Origin: an uncultured Sphingopyxis sp.
GTDB lineage: Bacteria > Pseudomonadota > Alphaproteobacteria > Sphingomonadales > Sphingomonadaceae
Length of the DNA stretch: 20,328 bases
NCBI GenBank assembly: GCA_936933955.1
Contig: CAKZIN010000077.1
Coordinates: 1-20,328, forward strand
Reading direction: 5' to 3'
In this document: one piece after another, positions 1-6,659 of the stretch
How positions within the stretch are numbered: position 1 is the first letter of the stretch
Layout of the letters: each line of letters starts with the position of its first letter
Notes under the pieces: model-generated
Told to the model about the DNA's origin: nothing
Database searches by the model: none
What the model saw: only the letters and a program-made list of their open reading frames with translations
Position numbers and translations under genes: made by a program

Positions 1-128
1 CCGCCGCAGCGGCAGGCATCGCGCCCCCGCCTCCGCCGACCCCCGCGCGCACCAGCGATCGGCGCGGTCGCGACCGTCGCAGCGGCTCCGCCACCGGCGC
101 CACCCCTGGCTTCAGCTTCGGCGGCTGA
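1..128 (+). CDS. 3' end of a gene, probably the pilus secretin CpaC (partial)
   Basis: One frame is open from the window edge to a TGA that ends 25 bases before cpaD. The 41 visible codons encode a Pro/Ala-rich stretch (PPPPPTPAR), an Arg/Gly/Ser-rich stretch and the terminus TPGFSFGG. Such low-complexity tails are common at the end of outer-membrane secretins. In the usual alphaproteobacterial order cpaB-cpaC-cpaD-cpaE, the gene before cpaD is cpaC (RcpA family), which forms the outer-membrane channel for the pilus. The identity is inferred from position; no diagnostic secretin motif lies in the visible part. Confidence 0.5.
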   Translation, partial: AAAAGIAPPPPPTPARTSDRRGRDRRSGSATGATPGFSFGG

Positions 129-153
129 CCGTAGTTATCGAGAGGAAGACGCC

Positions 154-840
154 ATGTCGCATCACTCCCAACGCCTGATCGCCGGGGCGGCTGTCGCGAT
201 CGCGCTTGCGCTCGGCGGCTGCGCGAGCAGCCCGGCTCTAACCAACCGCGGCCTTGAGTCCATTCACCAGCCGGTCGTGCGCTTTGAACATTTCGCGTTC
301 GATGCGGACACGCGCGGGGGCGACCTGCCCCCGGCGGAAGCGGCGCGTCTGGCTGGCTGGTTCGAGGCGCTTGGGCTTCGCTACGGCGACCAGGTTGCGA
401 TCGACACCAACCGTGGTGACAGCGGATCGGCTGTGCGTGACGGCGTAGCCGCGGTTGCAGCGCGGCGCGGTGTCCTGCTTGCTCGCGAAGCGCCGCTCAC
501 TGCCGGAGCGGTATCGCCCGGCTTCACCCGAATCGTCCTCAGCCGAGCAACCGCGCGTGTCGATGGCTGTCCCAACTGGGGAGATCACGGAGCGCTCGGC
601 GGCATCAACCGGACGTCGGCCAACTATGGCTGCGCCACCAACGCGAACCTTGCGGCGATGATCGCCGACCCGGCGGACCTGGTGCGGGGACAGAGCAGCA
701 GCCGCAACGATCCGCTGACGAGCGCCCGGGCCATCAACGCCTATCGCAACGGCGCGTCCCCGGGCGGCGCAGGTGCGTCCGCGTCCGGCGGCGCCGGCGC
801 CAGCAGAACCTCTACCGGCAGCTCGGGAGGCGGACAGTGA
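154..840 (+). CDS. cpaD: CpaD, pilus assembly lipoprotein of the Flp/Tad system
   Basis: A 228-residue lipoprotein of the Tad (tight adherence) secretion machinery. It is expected to sit in the outer membrane and help the CpaC secretin. Residues 1-23 form a lipoprotein signal peptide with a lipobox LGGC, so acylation is expected at Cys23. The family signature is clear near residues 139-180: CPNWGDHG, then NYGCATNANLAAMIADPADL, typical of the pilus CpaD domain. Residues 200-228 form a Gly/Ser/Ala-rich tail of low complexity. GAGAGGAAG lies a few bases before the ATG. The stop overlaps the GTG of cpaE, so the two are probably translationally coupled. Length and motifs look intact. Confidence 0.93.
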   Translation: MSHHSQRLIAGAAVAIALALGGCASSPALTNRGLESIHQPVVRFEHFAFDADTRGGDLPPAEAARLAGWFEALGLRYGDQVAIDTNRGDSGSAVRDGVAAVAARRGVLLAREAPLTAGAVSPGFTRIVLSRATARVDGCPNWGDHGALGGINRTSANYGCATNANLAAMIADPADLVRGQSSSRNDPLTSARAINAYRNGASPGGAGASASGGAGASRTSTGSSGGGQ

Positions 841-2114
841 ACGCACCCTTTCGCATGAGCACTCAGTCGCGCGAGGCATTCGCCGCCTATTTGTGCGACG
901 ACGCGTCGGCGGAAATCGTCCGACCGATTGTTTCTGACCTGGGTTGGGCTGTCGAGAGGGTCAACAAGGGCGGGCTACGCAACGCCGTTCAGTCGCTCTC
1001 CGTGAGCGCGAGCCCCTCCATCCTCCTCGTCGATCTGTCCGAATCGTCGGATCCGATCAACGATATCAACAGCCTTGCCGAGGTCTGTGAGCCCGGCACG
1101 GTCGTGATCGCGATGGGTCAGGTCAATGACGTCCGCCTGTTTCGCGACCTGATGGCGAGCGGGATTCACGACTACCTGCTAAAGCCCGTCTTCCCCGACC
1201 AGGTGCGTGATGTGCTGATGCAGGCGCAGGTCGCGCTGTCGGCGCCGCGCGGCAACGAGAGCGCCGAACGCGTCGATCACGTCGTCGCTGCGGTGGTCGG
1301 TGCACGGGGCGGCGTGGGCGCCTCCACACTCGCAACGTCGCTCGCCTGGCTCGCCGGCCACAACGAGAAGCGCAGCTCGGCGCTGCTCGATCTCGACGTG
1401 CATTTCGGGACGGGCGCACTGGGCCTCGATCTTGAGGCGGGGCGCGGGCTGATCGACGCGATCGACAACCCGACGCGCATCGACGGGCTTTTCATCGAGC
1501 GTGCGATGGTCCGGGCAAGCGAGCAGCTCGCCATCCTCAGCGCGGAGGCGCCGCTCAATCAGCCGCTGCTCAGCGACGGTGGGACATTCTTCCACCTGCG
1601 CGAGGAGATTTCGGCGGCTTTCCCGTTCACGGTAATCGACCTGCCGCGGCACATGATGATATCTTATCCGCACATGCTGCAGGATGTGCACCGGCTGGTT
1701 CTGGTCACTGAACTGACGCTGGCCGGGGCGCGTGACACGATTCGTCTTCTGTCGAACGCGAAGCAGCTGTGCCCCAACGCCAAGGTCATCGTCACCGCGA
1801 ACAAGGTGCTTCCGACGCCGGAGATCAGCCGCAAGGATTTCGAGACCTCTATCGAACGGGCCATCGACATCGTCCTGCCCTTTGAGCCTAAGGTCGCCAT
1901 CAAGGCGGCCAAGCTCGGCCGGTGTTTTGCTGACGCGGCGCGCGGGACCAAGCTCGCCGGCCCGCTCAACGCTCTCCTCGCCGCGACGCTCGCGGCTCCC
2001 GAGGGTGATGAGGATGGCGTGCAGGATCGCGGCAAGGCGAACAAAACGGGTGGTTCGCTGCTCAGCAAGCTGACGGCGCTCCCCTCCATGTCGAAAAAGC
2101 CGAAAGCCGCCTGA
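837..2114 (+). CDS. cpaE: CpaE, receiver-like plus MinD/ParA-like pilus localisation ATPase
   Basis: A 425-residue CpaE/TadZ protein, which in this family places the Tad pilus machine at the cell pole. Residues about 20-135 form a CheY-like domain: LLVDLS with Asp66 at the usual phospho-acceptor position and YLLKP with Lys116. Residues about 148-390 form a MinD/ParA-type ATPase: GARGGVGAST at 155-164 is the deviant P-loop, SALLDLD at 181-187 the switch-like strand and VIDLPR at 266-271 the Walker B region. The P-loop lacks both lysines of KGGVGKT, as is common in CpaE, so hydrolysis may be weak or absent. The GTG start overlaps the cpaD TGA in GTGA and has GGGAGGCGG just upstream. An internal ATG at residue 7 is a less likely start. 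Confidence 0.93.
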   Translation: MNAPFRMSTQSREAFAAYLCDDASAEIVRPIVSDLGWAVERVNKGGLRNAVQSLSVSASPSILLVDLSESSDPINDINSLAEVCEPGTVVIAMGQVNDVRLFRDLMASGIHDYLLKPVFPDQVRDVLMQAQVALSAPRGNESAERVDHVVAAVVGARGGVGASTLATSLAWLAGHNEKRSSALLDLDVHFGTGALGLDLEAGRGLIDAIDNPTRIDGLFIERAMVRASEQLAILSAEAPLNQPLLSDGGTFFHLREEISAAFPFTVIDLPRHMMISYPHMLQDVHRLVLVTELTLAGARDTIRLLSNAKQLCPNAKVIVTANKVLPTPEISRKDFETSIERAIDIVLPFEPKVAIKAAKLGRCFADAARGTKLAGPLNALLAATLAAPEGDEDGVQDRGKANKTGGSLLSKLTALPSMSKKPKAA

Positions 2115-2123
2115 AGGCGCGCC

Positions 2124-2162
2124 ATGGCTCCCTTCGATCGTCAAAGCCCTCGGGCAGGTTAG
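2124..2162 (+). other. 12-codon minigene between cpaE and tadB (doubtful)
   Basis: The gap between cpaE and tadB holds an ATG followed by 11 sense codons and TAG, encoding MAPFDRQSPRAG. GAAGG lies six bases before the ATG, a plausible ribosome site. It occupies the place where cpaF usually stands. It could be a chance ORF, a short leader peptide, or a remnant of a deleted cpaF; nothing in 12 residues can decide this. Confidence 0.15.
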
Positions 2163-2171
2163 GACCGGACG

Positions 2172-3158
2172 ATGGACTTCAGTTTCCTGCTCATCGCCTT
2201 GATCCTGGTGCCTGCGACCGTCGGGATCGCGATGTTCGCCAACACGCCCAATCCCGAGCGGATTGGGCGTCAGCGCCTCGTCAAGATGCGGAGCCGTGTC
2301 GCACCGTCGGGGGAAGACGTTCTCGCCGCGCAGATGCGACGGACGATCGCCGCCCGGCTTCCGTCCAAGGACGCGAGCATCGTTCGGCTCATCCCCAACC
2401 CCGAACGCATCGCGCTGCGCCTGCGTCGCACGGGCAAAAGCTGGACGCTTTCCAATTACGTCTTGATGAGCGCCGGGCTCACTGTCGTCGCCATCGGCAT
2501 TTTCGCGCTTCAGGGCGTGCCGTTCCTGCTGACGTTGTTTCTGGCACTGCTGGTCGGCGTCGGTCTTCCGCACATGTATATCGGTCGCCTCATCAAGAAG
2601 CGGCAGCGCCAGTTTATCGAGCGCTTTCCCGACGCGACCGACCTCCTGGTGCGCGGACTGCGTTCGGGGCTTCCCATCAGTGAAACGCTCGGCGCGGTGG
2701 CGCTGGAGATACCCGGCCCGGTCGGTGTCGAATTCAAGCAGGTGATCGAACGCGTGCGGATTGGCAAGACGATGGAGCAGGCGCTTCAGGAGACGGCCGA
2801 CGTCATCGATCTGCCCGAGTTCCAGTTTTTCGTCATCACCCTCGCCATCCAGCGGGAGACGGGTGGCAACCTTGCGGAAACACTCGGCAATCTGAGCGAG
2901 GTGCTGCGCAAACGGGCGCAGATGAAGCTGAAGGTCAAGGCGCTGTCGTCGGAAGCGAAGGCCTCGGCCTGGATCGTCGGCTGCCTGCCGTTCGCGGTTT
3001 TCATCCTGATGTACCTCTCCAGCCCCGAATATGTGTCCGCCTTCCTGCCCTGGACGGCGCAGTATGATCAGCGAGTGATGCTCGCCGGTCTTGGCGGACT
3101 GGTGTGGATGAGCATCGGCGTCTTCATGATGTCCAAAATGATCAGCTTCGAGATCTGA
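2172..3158 (+). CDS. tadB: TadB, inner-membrane platform protein of the Tad pilus
   Basis: A 328-residue type II secretion F-domain protein. With TadC it forms the inner-membrane platform on which the motor ATPase acts during pilus assembly. Hydrophobic segments are visible near residues 4-22, 96-113, 117-137, 264-283 and 303-320. The T2SSF domain covers about 153-280: FPDATDLLVRGLRSGLPISE, then an acidic/amphipathic stretch, then IQRETGGNLAETLGNLSEVL, which is diagnostic of TadB. TAGGA lies seven bases before the ATG. The gene follows cpaE by 57 bases and is followed closely by tadC. Length is normal for the family, and nothing appears broken. Confidence 0.93.
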   Translation: MDFSFLLIALILVPATVGIAMFANTPNPERIGRQRLVKMRSRVAPSGEDVLAAQMRRTIAARLPSKDASIVRLIPNPERIALRLRRTGKSWTLSNYVLMSAGLTVVAIGIFALQGVPFLLTLFLALLVGVGLPHMYIGRLIKKRQRQFIERFPDATDLLVRGLRSGLPISETLGAVALEIPGPVGVEFKQVIERVRIGKTMEQALQETADVIDLPEFQFFVITLAIQRETGGNLAETLGNLSEVLRKRAQMKLKVKALSSEAKASAWIVGCLPFAVFILMYLSSPEYVSAFLPWTAQYDQRVMLAGLGGLVWMSIGVFMMSKMISFEI

Positions 3159-3164
3159 GGGAGG
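3157..3164 (+). promoter_or_regulatory. Ribosome binding site that fixes the tadC start
   Basis: GAGGGAGG begins in the tadB stop codon and ends 11 bases before the ATG at 3176. It supports that ATG over the upstream in-frame ATG at 3104, which lies inside tadB and would add 24 residues encoded by an overlapping frame. Confidence 0.6.
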
Positions 3165-3175
3165 CAAGCGCAGCC

Positions 3176-4174
3176 ATGACTTCGCCCGCTCCGGCCCCCC
3201 TGATGATCCTCGGCATCGACGTCGTCTGGACGGCGACCCTGCTCGCCGGTGTCGGCGTCATGGCGATGCTATTCGCTATCTATCAGGTCGCCACAGTCCG
3301 CGATCCGATGACCAAGCGGGTCAAGGCGCTCAACGAACGCCGCGAACAGCTGAAGGCGGGCATCACCGCCTCGACCGCGAAGAGGCGCGCCAAACTTGTG
3401 CGCAAGAACGCCACCACCAATCGGATGCGTGACGTTCTGAGTCGGCTCAAAGTCCTGCAAGACAGCCAGCTCAAGGATGTGCAGCAGCGGCTGGCACAGG
3501 CGGGCATCCGTCAGAAGGAGCTCGCCTTCGCGATCATTTTCCTGCGCATGGTTCTGCCGATCATCGTCGGGCTGACCATGGGCACGCTGGTTTACGTGGT
3601 CGACTATTTCCCGACCTTTGGCTTCCTCAAGAAATTCGGCGCGTTCGCGGTTCCGCTGATCCTGGCATACAAAGCGCCTGATCTGTGGCTCAACAACAAG
3701 CGCACCAAGCGCACCGACGGGATCCGCAAGGGCCTCCCCGACGCGCTCGACCTGCTGGTGATCTGCGCAGAAGCGGGCCTCACCGTCGACGCTGGCTTTG
3801 CGCGCGTCAGCCGCGAGCTGGGCAAGGCTTACCCCGACCTGGGCGAGGAATTCGCGCTTACGTCAATCGAGCTGGGCTTCCTCACCGAACGTCGCCAGGC
3901 GCTCGACAATCTCGCCTATCGCGTGAACCTGGAGGCGGTGAAGGGCGTGGTGACGACCCTCATCCAGACCGAGAAATACGGCACGCCGTTGGCCTCAGCT
4001 TTGCGCGTTCTGTCGGCAGAATTCCGAAACGAGCGCATGATGCGGGCGGAGGAAAAGGCAGCACGACTGCCGGCGATCATGACCGTGCCGCTGATCCTGT
4101 TCATTCTGCCGGTGTTGTTCGTCGTGATCCTCGGCCCGGCTGGCTGCCGCATTGGCGACACGCTGAGCAAATAG
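3176..4174 (+). CDS. tadC: TadC, second inner-membrane platform protein of the Tad pilus
   Basis: A 332-residue type II secretion F-domain protein, partner of TadB. Membrane segments are seen near residues 14-38, 117-142, 153-167 and 300-320. The T2SSF domain covers about 188-315, with LPDALDLLVICAEAGLTVDA, then IQTEKYGTPLASALRVLSAE and the hydrophobic end LPAIMTVPLILFILPVLFVV; this arrangement is characteristic of TadC. The start was set by a Shine-Dalgarno sequence and by avoiding a long overlap with tadB. It ends the plus-strand pilus operon here: the next gene is convergent, so tadD and other accessory genes are not downstream. Confidence 0.92.
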   Translation: MTSPAPAPLMILGIDVVWTATLLAGVGVMAMLFAIYQVATVRDPMTKRVKALNERREQLKAGITASTAKRRAKLVRKNATTNRMRDVLSRLKVLQDSQLKDVQQRLAQAGIRQKELAFAIIFLRMVLPIIVGLTMGTLVYVVDYFPTFGFLKKFGAFAVPLILAYKAPDLWLNNKRTKRTDGIRKGLPDALDLLVICAEAGLTVDAGFARVSRELGKAYPDLGEEFALTSIELGFLTERRQALDNLAYRVNLEAVKGVVTTLIQTEKYGTPLASALRVLSAEFRNERMMRAEEKAARLPAIMTVPLILFILPVLFVVILGPAGCRIGDTLSK

Positions 4175-4186
4175 TGAAGCCGTGAG

Positions 4187-4213
4187 GCGCGGGGTGGTCA
4201 CTCCACTCCGCGC
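4187..4213. terminator. Hairpin between convergent tadC and marR
   Basis: An 11-bp stem (GCGCGGGGTGG paired with CCACTCCGCGC, one G-U pair on the plus strand) closes a five-base loop TCACT. It lies 12 bases after the tadC stop, and its loop contains the stop codon of the convergent marR gene. There is no good T-tract on either side, so intrinsic termination is uncertain; it may act mainly as a 3' stabiliser or a Rho-assisted end. Confidence 0.5.
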
Positions 4214-4671
4214 TTGCGGATCTGCTCCTCCAGAACATCGGCCGCGGCGGTCAGCCGCTCCAGCGTCGAGGTGAGCGCCTCGCGCTCCGCTGGCTCGAGG
4301 CAGCTTATGAGCTCCGCTTCCAGCGACAGCGCTATGGGCGCAATGTCACGGTAAAGCGCCTCGCCTTCCTCGGTTAGCGCGATGAGGTGCGAGCGCCGGT
4401 CACCTTCGCGGTTTTCACGCCGCATCAGCCCGCGCGCTACCATCGCTGCCGATGCTCGGCTGACCGTAACCTTGTCCATCCGGGTCCGGCCGACGAGATC
4501 GCGCTGCGAACGCGGACCGCCCTCCCCCAGCACCGCCATCAGCCGCCATTGCGGCACGTTAATCCCAAAGCGCCGCTCGTAATGGCGCGCGATCCGCTCC
4601 GACACCGCGTTCGACGCGATCGAAAGCTGGTAGGGGATAAAATCGTCGAGCCGGAGCACGGTCGCCGCCAT
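4198..4671 (-). CDS. MarR-family transcriptional regulator
   Basis: A 157-residue winged-helix regulator. The DNA-binding region spans about residues 37-105: VPQWRLMAVLGEGGPRSQRD is helices 2-3, TRMDKVTVSRASAAMVARGL the recognition helix, and RRENREGDRRSHLIALTEEG the beta wing with the Asp-Arg-Arg core of MarR proteins. The flanking helices at both ends would form the dimer and ligand-binding interface. The ATG at 4671 is preferred: it follows the maiA stop by four bases and has GAGGAG ten bases upstream, inside the end of maiA. It is the last gene of the cyclophilin-maiA-marR set. The ligand and targets are not visible; control of the adjacent isomerase is only a guess. Confidence 0.88.
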   Translation of the reverse strand: MAATVLRLDDFIPYQLSIASNAVSERIARHYERRFGINVPQWRLMAVLGEGGPRSQRDLVGRTRMDKVTVSRASAAMVARGLMRRENREGDRRSHLIALTEEGEALYRDIAPIALSLEAELISCLEPAEREALTSTLERLTAAADVLEEQIRKRGVE

Positions 4672-4675
4672 CGCC

Positions 4676-5323
4676 TCAATGCTCCTCGGGTTTGACGCGC
4701 TCGGGCGCCGCCGCCGCGAACGCGTCGAGCGCGCACGCCGCGGCATCGGCCGCAACCAGCGCCGGGTAGGGGGTGAGGTCCACGTCGAACCGGCGCGCAT
4801 TGTACATCTGCGGCACCAGAAACAGGTCGGCCACGTCGGGCGTGGCCCCGCCGAGATACGGCCCCTCCGCCGTCGCGGCCATCACCTCGAGCGCCGCAAA
4901 CCCTTCGCTGATCCAGTGCCGGATCCAGCGGTCGCGAATATCTTCGCGCAAGCCGAGGTCACTCGTCAGATACTTCAGTACGCGCAGGTTGTTGAGCGGG
5001 TGGATGTCGCACCCGATCGCCATCGCCATGGCGATGCTGCGCGCGCGTTTCGTCGGCTCCTCGGGGATCAGCCGGGGTTCCGGATGGGCGCGGTCGAGCC
5101 AGTCGATGATCGCAAAGCTTTGCGTCACCACCGCCTCCCCTGCCTCGAGCGCGGGGACGAACCCTTGGGGATTGAGCGCGCGGTAGGCGTCGCTCTTCTG
5201 CTCACCGGCGAGCAGGCTCGTGGGCGCCGCGGTATAAGGCACGCCCTTCAGGTTGAGCGCGATCCGAACCCGGTAGCTGGCCGAGGAGCGGAAATAGTCA
5301 TGAAGAACCAGCTCCTCGGTCAT
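4676..5323 (-). CDS. maiA: Maleylacetoacetate isomerase (zeta-class GST)
   Basis: A 215-residue zeta-class glutathione transferase. It should isomerise maleylacetoacetate to fumarylacetoacetate with glutathione in the cytosol, a late step of tyrosine/homogentisate breakdown, or act on maleylpyruvate in the gentisate route. Thioredoxin-fold half: YFRSSASYRVRIALNLKG (10-27) with the Ser13-Ser14 active-site motif, NPQGFVPAL (51-59) with the cis-Pro, and QSFAIIDWLD (68-77) for glutathione binding. Helical half: DIHPLNNLRVLKYL (106-119) and TPDVADLFLVPQMYNARRF (161-179). The SSC motif of the eukaryotic enzyme is SSA here, as in many bacterial members. GGGAG precedes the ATG. It follows the cyclophilin gene by 14 bases; no other gene of the pathway is nearby. 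Confidence 0.88.
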   Translation of the reverse strand: MTEELVLHDYFRSSASYRVRIALNLKGVPYTAAPTSLLAGEQKSDAYRALNPQGFVPALEAGEAVVTQSFAIIDWLDRAHPEPRLIPEEPTKRARSIAMAMAIGCDIHPLNNLRVLKYLTSDLGLREDIRDRWIRHWISEGFAALEVMAATAEGPYLGGATPDVADLFLVPQMYNARRFDVDLTPYPALVAADAAACALDAFAAAAPERVKPEEH

Positions 5324-5337
5324 GCTGCTGCTCCCAA

Positions 5338-5802
5338 TTAGGCGACGGTCGCCTTGACGATCTTGCCGGGCGCACGCGGCGGCTCGCCCTTGGGCAGCGC
5401 ATCGACATGCTCCATGCCGCTCTCGACTTGGCCCCACACGGTGTATTGCTTGTCGAGGAAGCGCGCGTCGTCGAAGCAGATGAAGAATTGGCTGTTCGCG
5501 CTGTTCGGCGCCGACGTACGGGCCATCGAGCAGGTGCCGCGGACGTGCGGCTCGGCGTTGAACTCGGCCTTGAGGTCGGGGAGCTTCGACCCGCCCGAGC
5601 CGGTCCCGGTCGGATCCCCACCCTGCGCCATGAAGCCGGGAATCACGCGGTGGAACACGACGCCATCGTAAAAGCCGTCCTGCGCGAGGCTGGTGATGCG
5701 CTCAACGTGGCCGGGCGCAAGGTCGGGGCGCAGGCGAATGACGACATCCCCGGTCTGCCCGTTGCCGGTATCGAGGGTGAGGGTCAGCGTGTTCGCAGTC
5801 AT
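5338..5802 (-). CDS. Cyclophilin-type peptidyl-prolyl cis-trans isomerase
   Basis: A 154-residue single-domain cyclophilin, which speeds cis-trans isomerisation of Xaa-Pro bonds in folding proteins. No signal peptide or membrane segment is seen, so it is probably cytoplasmic, like PpiB. Family motifs are in order: FYDGVVFHRVIPGFMAQGGD (44-63) with catalytic Arg52, GTGSGG, GTCSMAR (89-95) and NSQFFICF (103-110), then LDKQYTVWGQV. ATG at 5802 is preferred over an in-frame TTG five codons upstream, because GAAAGG lies eight bases before the ATG. It is the first gene of the minus-strand set and is divergent from rpsF. Confidence 0.93.
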   Translation of the reverse strand: MTANTLTLTLDTGNGQTGDVVIRLRPDLAPGHVERITSLAQDGFYDGVVFHRVIPGFMAQGGDPTGTGSGGSKLPDLKAEFNAEPHVRGTCSMARTSAPNSANSQFFICFDDARFLDKQYTVWGQVESGMEHVDALPKGEPPRAPGKIVKATVA

Positions 5803-6015
5803 CGGAAAGCCTTTCAAAGGGGGGCGTTGCCATGCGCTATAATCAGATAAGCCGGCGGCGTCACGGACTTGCGATTTTGCGCTGGCTCGCTATGGGGAGC
5901 CGCGACGGGGCGGCGTGGTCATCCACGCGCGCCCCGTTTCACATGACCCGACGACAGCCGGAGGGGCGTGCGCATCCCGCGCCGTCAGCGATCGGCCAAA
6001 TGTAAGGAAAGCCAC
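5803..6015. promoter_or_regulatory. Divergent intergenic region between the cyclophilin gene and rpsF
   Basis: These 213 bases must hold promoters for both directions. TATAAT is present on the plus strand at 5838-5843 without a good -35 partner at 17 bases. A weak plus-strand pair TTGCGA (5869-5874), 16 bases, TATGGG (5891-5896) could drive rpsF. The minus strand offers TTATAG within the same AT-rich patch. None is strong, so promoter positions are unsettled. The rpsF leader hairpin is listed separately. Confidence 0.4.
5906..5936 (+). promoter_or_regulatory. Stable hairpin in the rpsF leader, possible S6:S18 autoregulatory element
   Basis: CGGGGC (5906-5911) pairs with GCCCCG (5931-5936) and GCGTGG (5913-5918) with CCACGC (5923-5928), around the tetraloop TCAT, with a small asymmetric internal loop (G opposite GC). 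It is followed by GTTTC and lies about 80 bases before the rpsF ATG. rpsF-rpsR operons in several phyla carry a leader bound by the S6:S18 complex. The position fits, but I could not match the known consensus, so the role is inferred. Confidence 0.35.
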
Positions 6016-6420
6016 ATGGCTCATTATGAGCATGTCTTCCTCGCGCGTCAGGATCTCACGCAGGCGCAGGTCGATGCCCTGGCGGAGAGCGCGACGAAGA
6101 TTATCGAGGAGAATGAAGGTTCGGTAGTTCGCACCGAAACCTGGGGCCTCAAGCAACTCGCCTATCGTATCGCGAAGAACCGCAAGGCGCACTTCGTTAT
6201 GCTGGCGATCGACGCGCCCGGCGCGACCGTGACCGAGCTTGAGCGTCAGTCCTCGATCAACGAAGACATCATCCGTTTCCTCACCATCCGCGTCGACGAG
6301 CACGAAAACGGCCCGTCCGCGATGATGCGCAAGGGTGACCGCGCGGGCCGCGGACGCCGTGAGCGCGATGGTGACGAGCCGCGCCGCGAACGCGACGGCG
6401 ACGAAGCTCGGGGAGAATAA
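6016..6420 (+). CDS. rpsF: Small ribosomal subunit protein S6
   Basis: A 134-residue bS6 protein of the 30S platform, where it pairs with S18 on 16S rRNA. Residues 1-97 are the conserved ferredoxin-like fold, starting MAHYEHVFLARQDLTQAQ and including WGLKQLAYRIAKNRKAHFV (43-61) and INEDIIRFLTIRVDEHE (81-97). The extension from residue 105 is rich in Arg, Asp and Glu and contains RRERDGDE twice (114-121 and 123-130). Longer charged tails are usual in alphaproteobacterial S6. AAGGAAA lies seven bases before the ATG at 6016; upstream in-frame codons give unrelated sequence. It is first of rpsF-rpsR-rplI, with three bases to rpsR. Confidence 0.97.
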   Translation: MAHYEHVFLARQDLTQAQVDALAESATKIIEENEGSVVRTETWGLKQLAYRIAKNRKAHFVMLAIDAPGATVTELERQSSINEDIIRFLTIRVDEHENGPSAMMRKGDRAGRGRRERDGDEPRRERDGDEARGE

Positions 6421-6423
6421 TCC

Positions 6424-6648
6424 ATGGCACGCCCGTTTTTCCGCCGCCGCAAGACCTGCCCCTTCTCGACGAAGGACGCACCGCGCATCGATTACAAGGA
6501 CGTCCGTCTGCTGTCGGGCTTCCTGTCGGAGCGTGGCAAGATCATGCCCAGCCGCATCACCGCGGTGTCCACCAAGAAGCAGCGTGAGCTGGCCCGCGCG
6601 ATCAAGCGCGCGCGTCACATCGGCCTGCTTCCCTACCTCGTGAAGTAA
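6424..6648 (+). CDS. rpsR: Small ribosomal subunit protein S18
   Basis: A 74-residue bS18 protein, complete and of normal length, the partner of S6 in the 30S platform. It has the basic start MARPFFRRRKTCPFSTKDA, the core IDYKDVRLLSGFLSERGKI and the conserved end RAIKRARHIGLLPYLVK. It begins three bases after the rpsF stop, and the GGGGAGAATAATCC just before its ATG overlaps the end of rpsF and supplies the ribosome site, so the two subunits are likely made in step. Confidence 0.97.
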   Translation: MARPFFRRRKTCPFSTKDAPRIDYKDVRLLSGFLSERGKIMPSRITAVSTKKQRELARAIKRARHIGLLPYLVK

Positions 6649-6659
6649 GGAGCGGGTCC

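Noticed and set aside
1179..3167. A 662-codon minus-strand frame opposite cpaE and tadB.
   Set aside because: Same in-register antisense effect; the plus-strand genes are unmistakable, and the minus product has no recognisable domain.
3104..3175. Upstream extension of tadC inside tadB.
   Set aside because: The ATG at 3176 has a strong ribosome site after the tadB stop, and the extension is hydrophilic and unlike TadC starts.
5838..5843. Perfect TATAAT on the plus strand as the rpsF promoter.
   Set aside because: No -35-like hexamer lies 16-18 bases upstream, and the leader would be about 170 bases. I kept it only as a remark within the divergent region.
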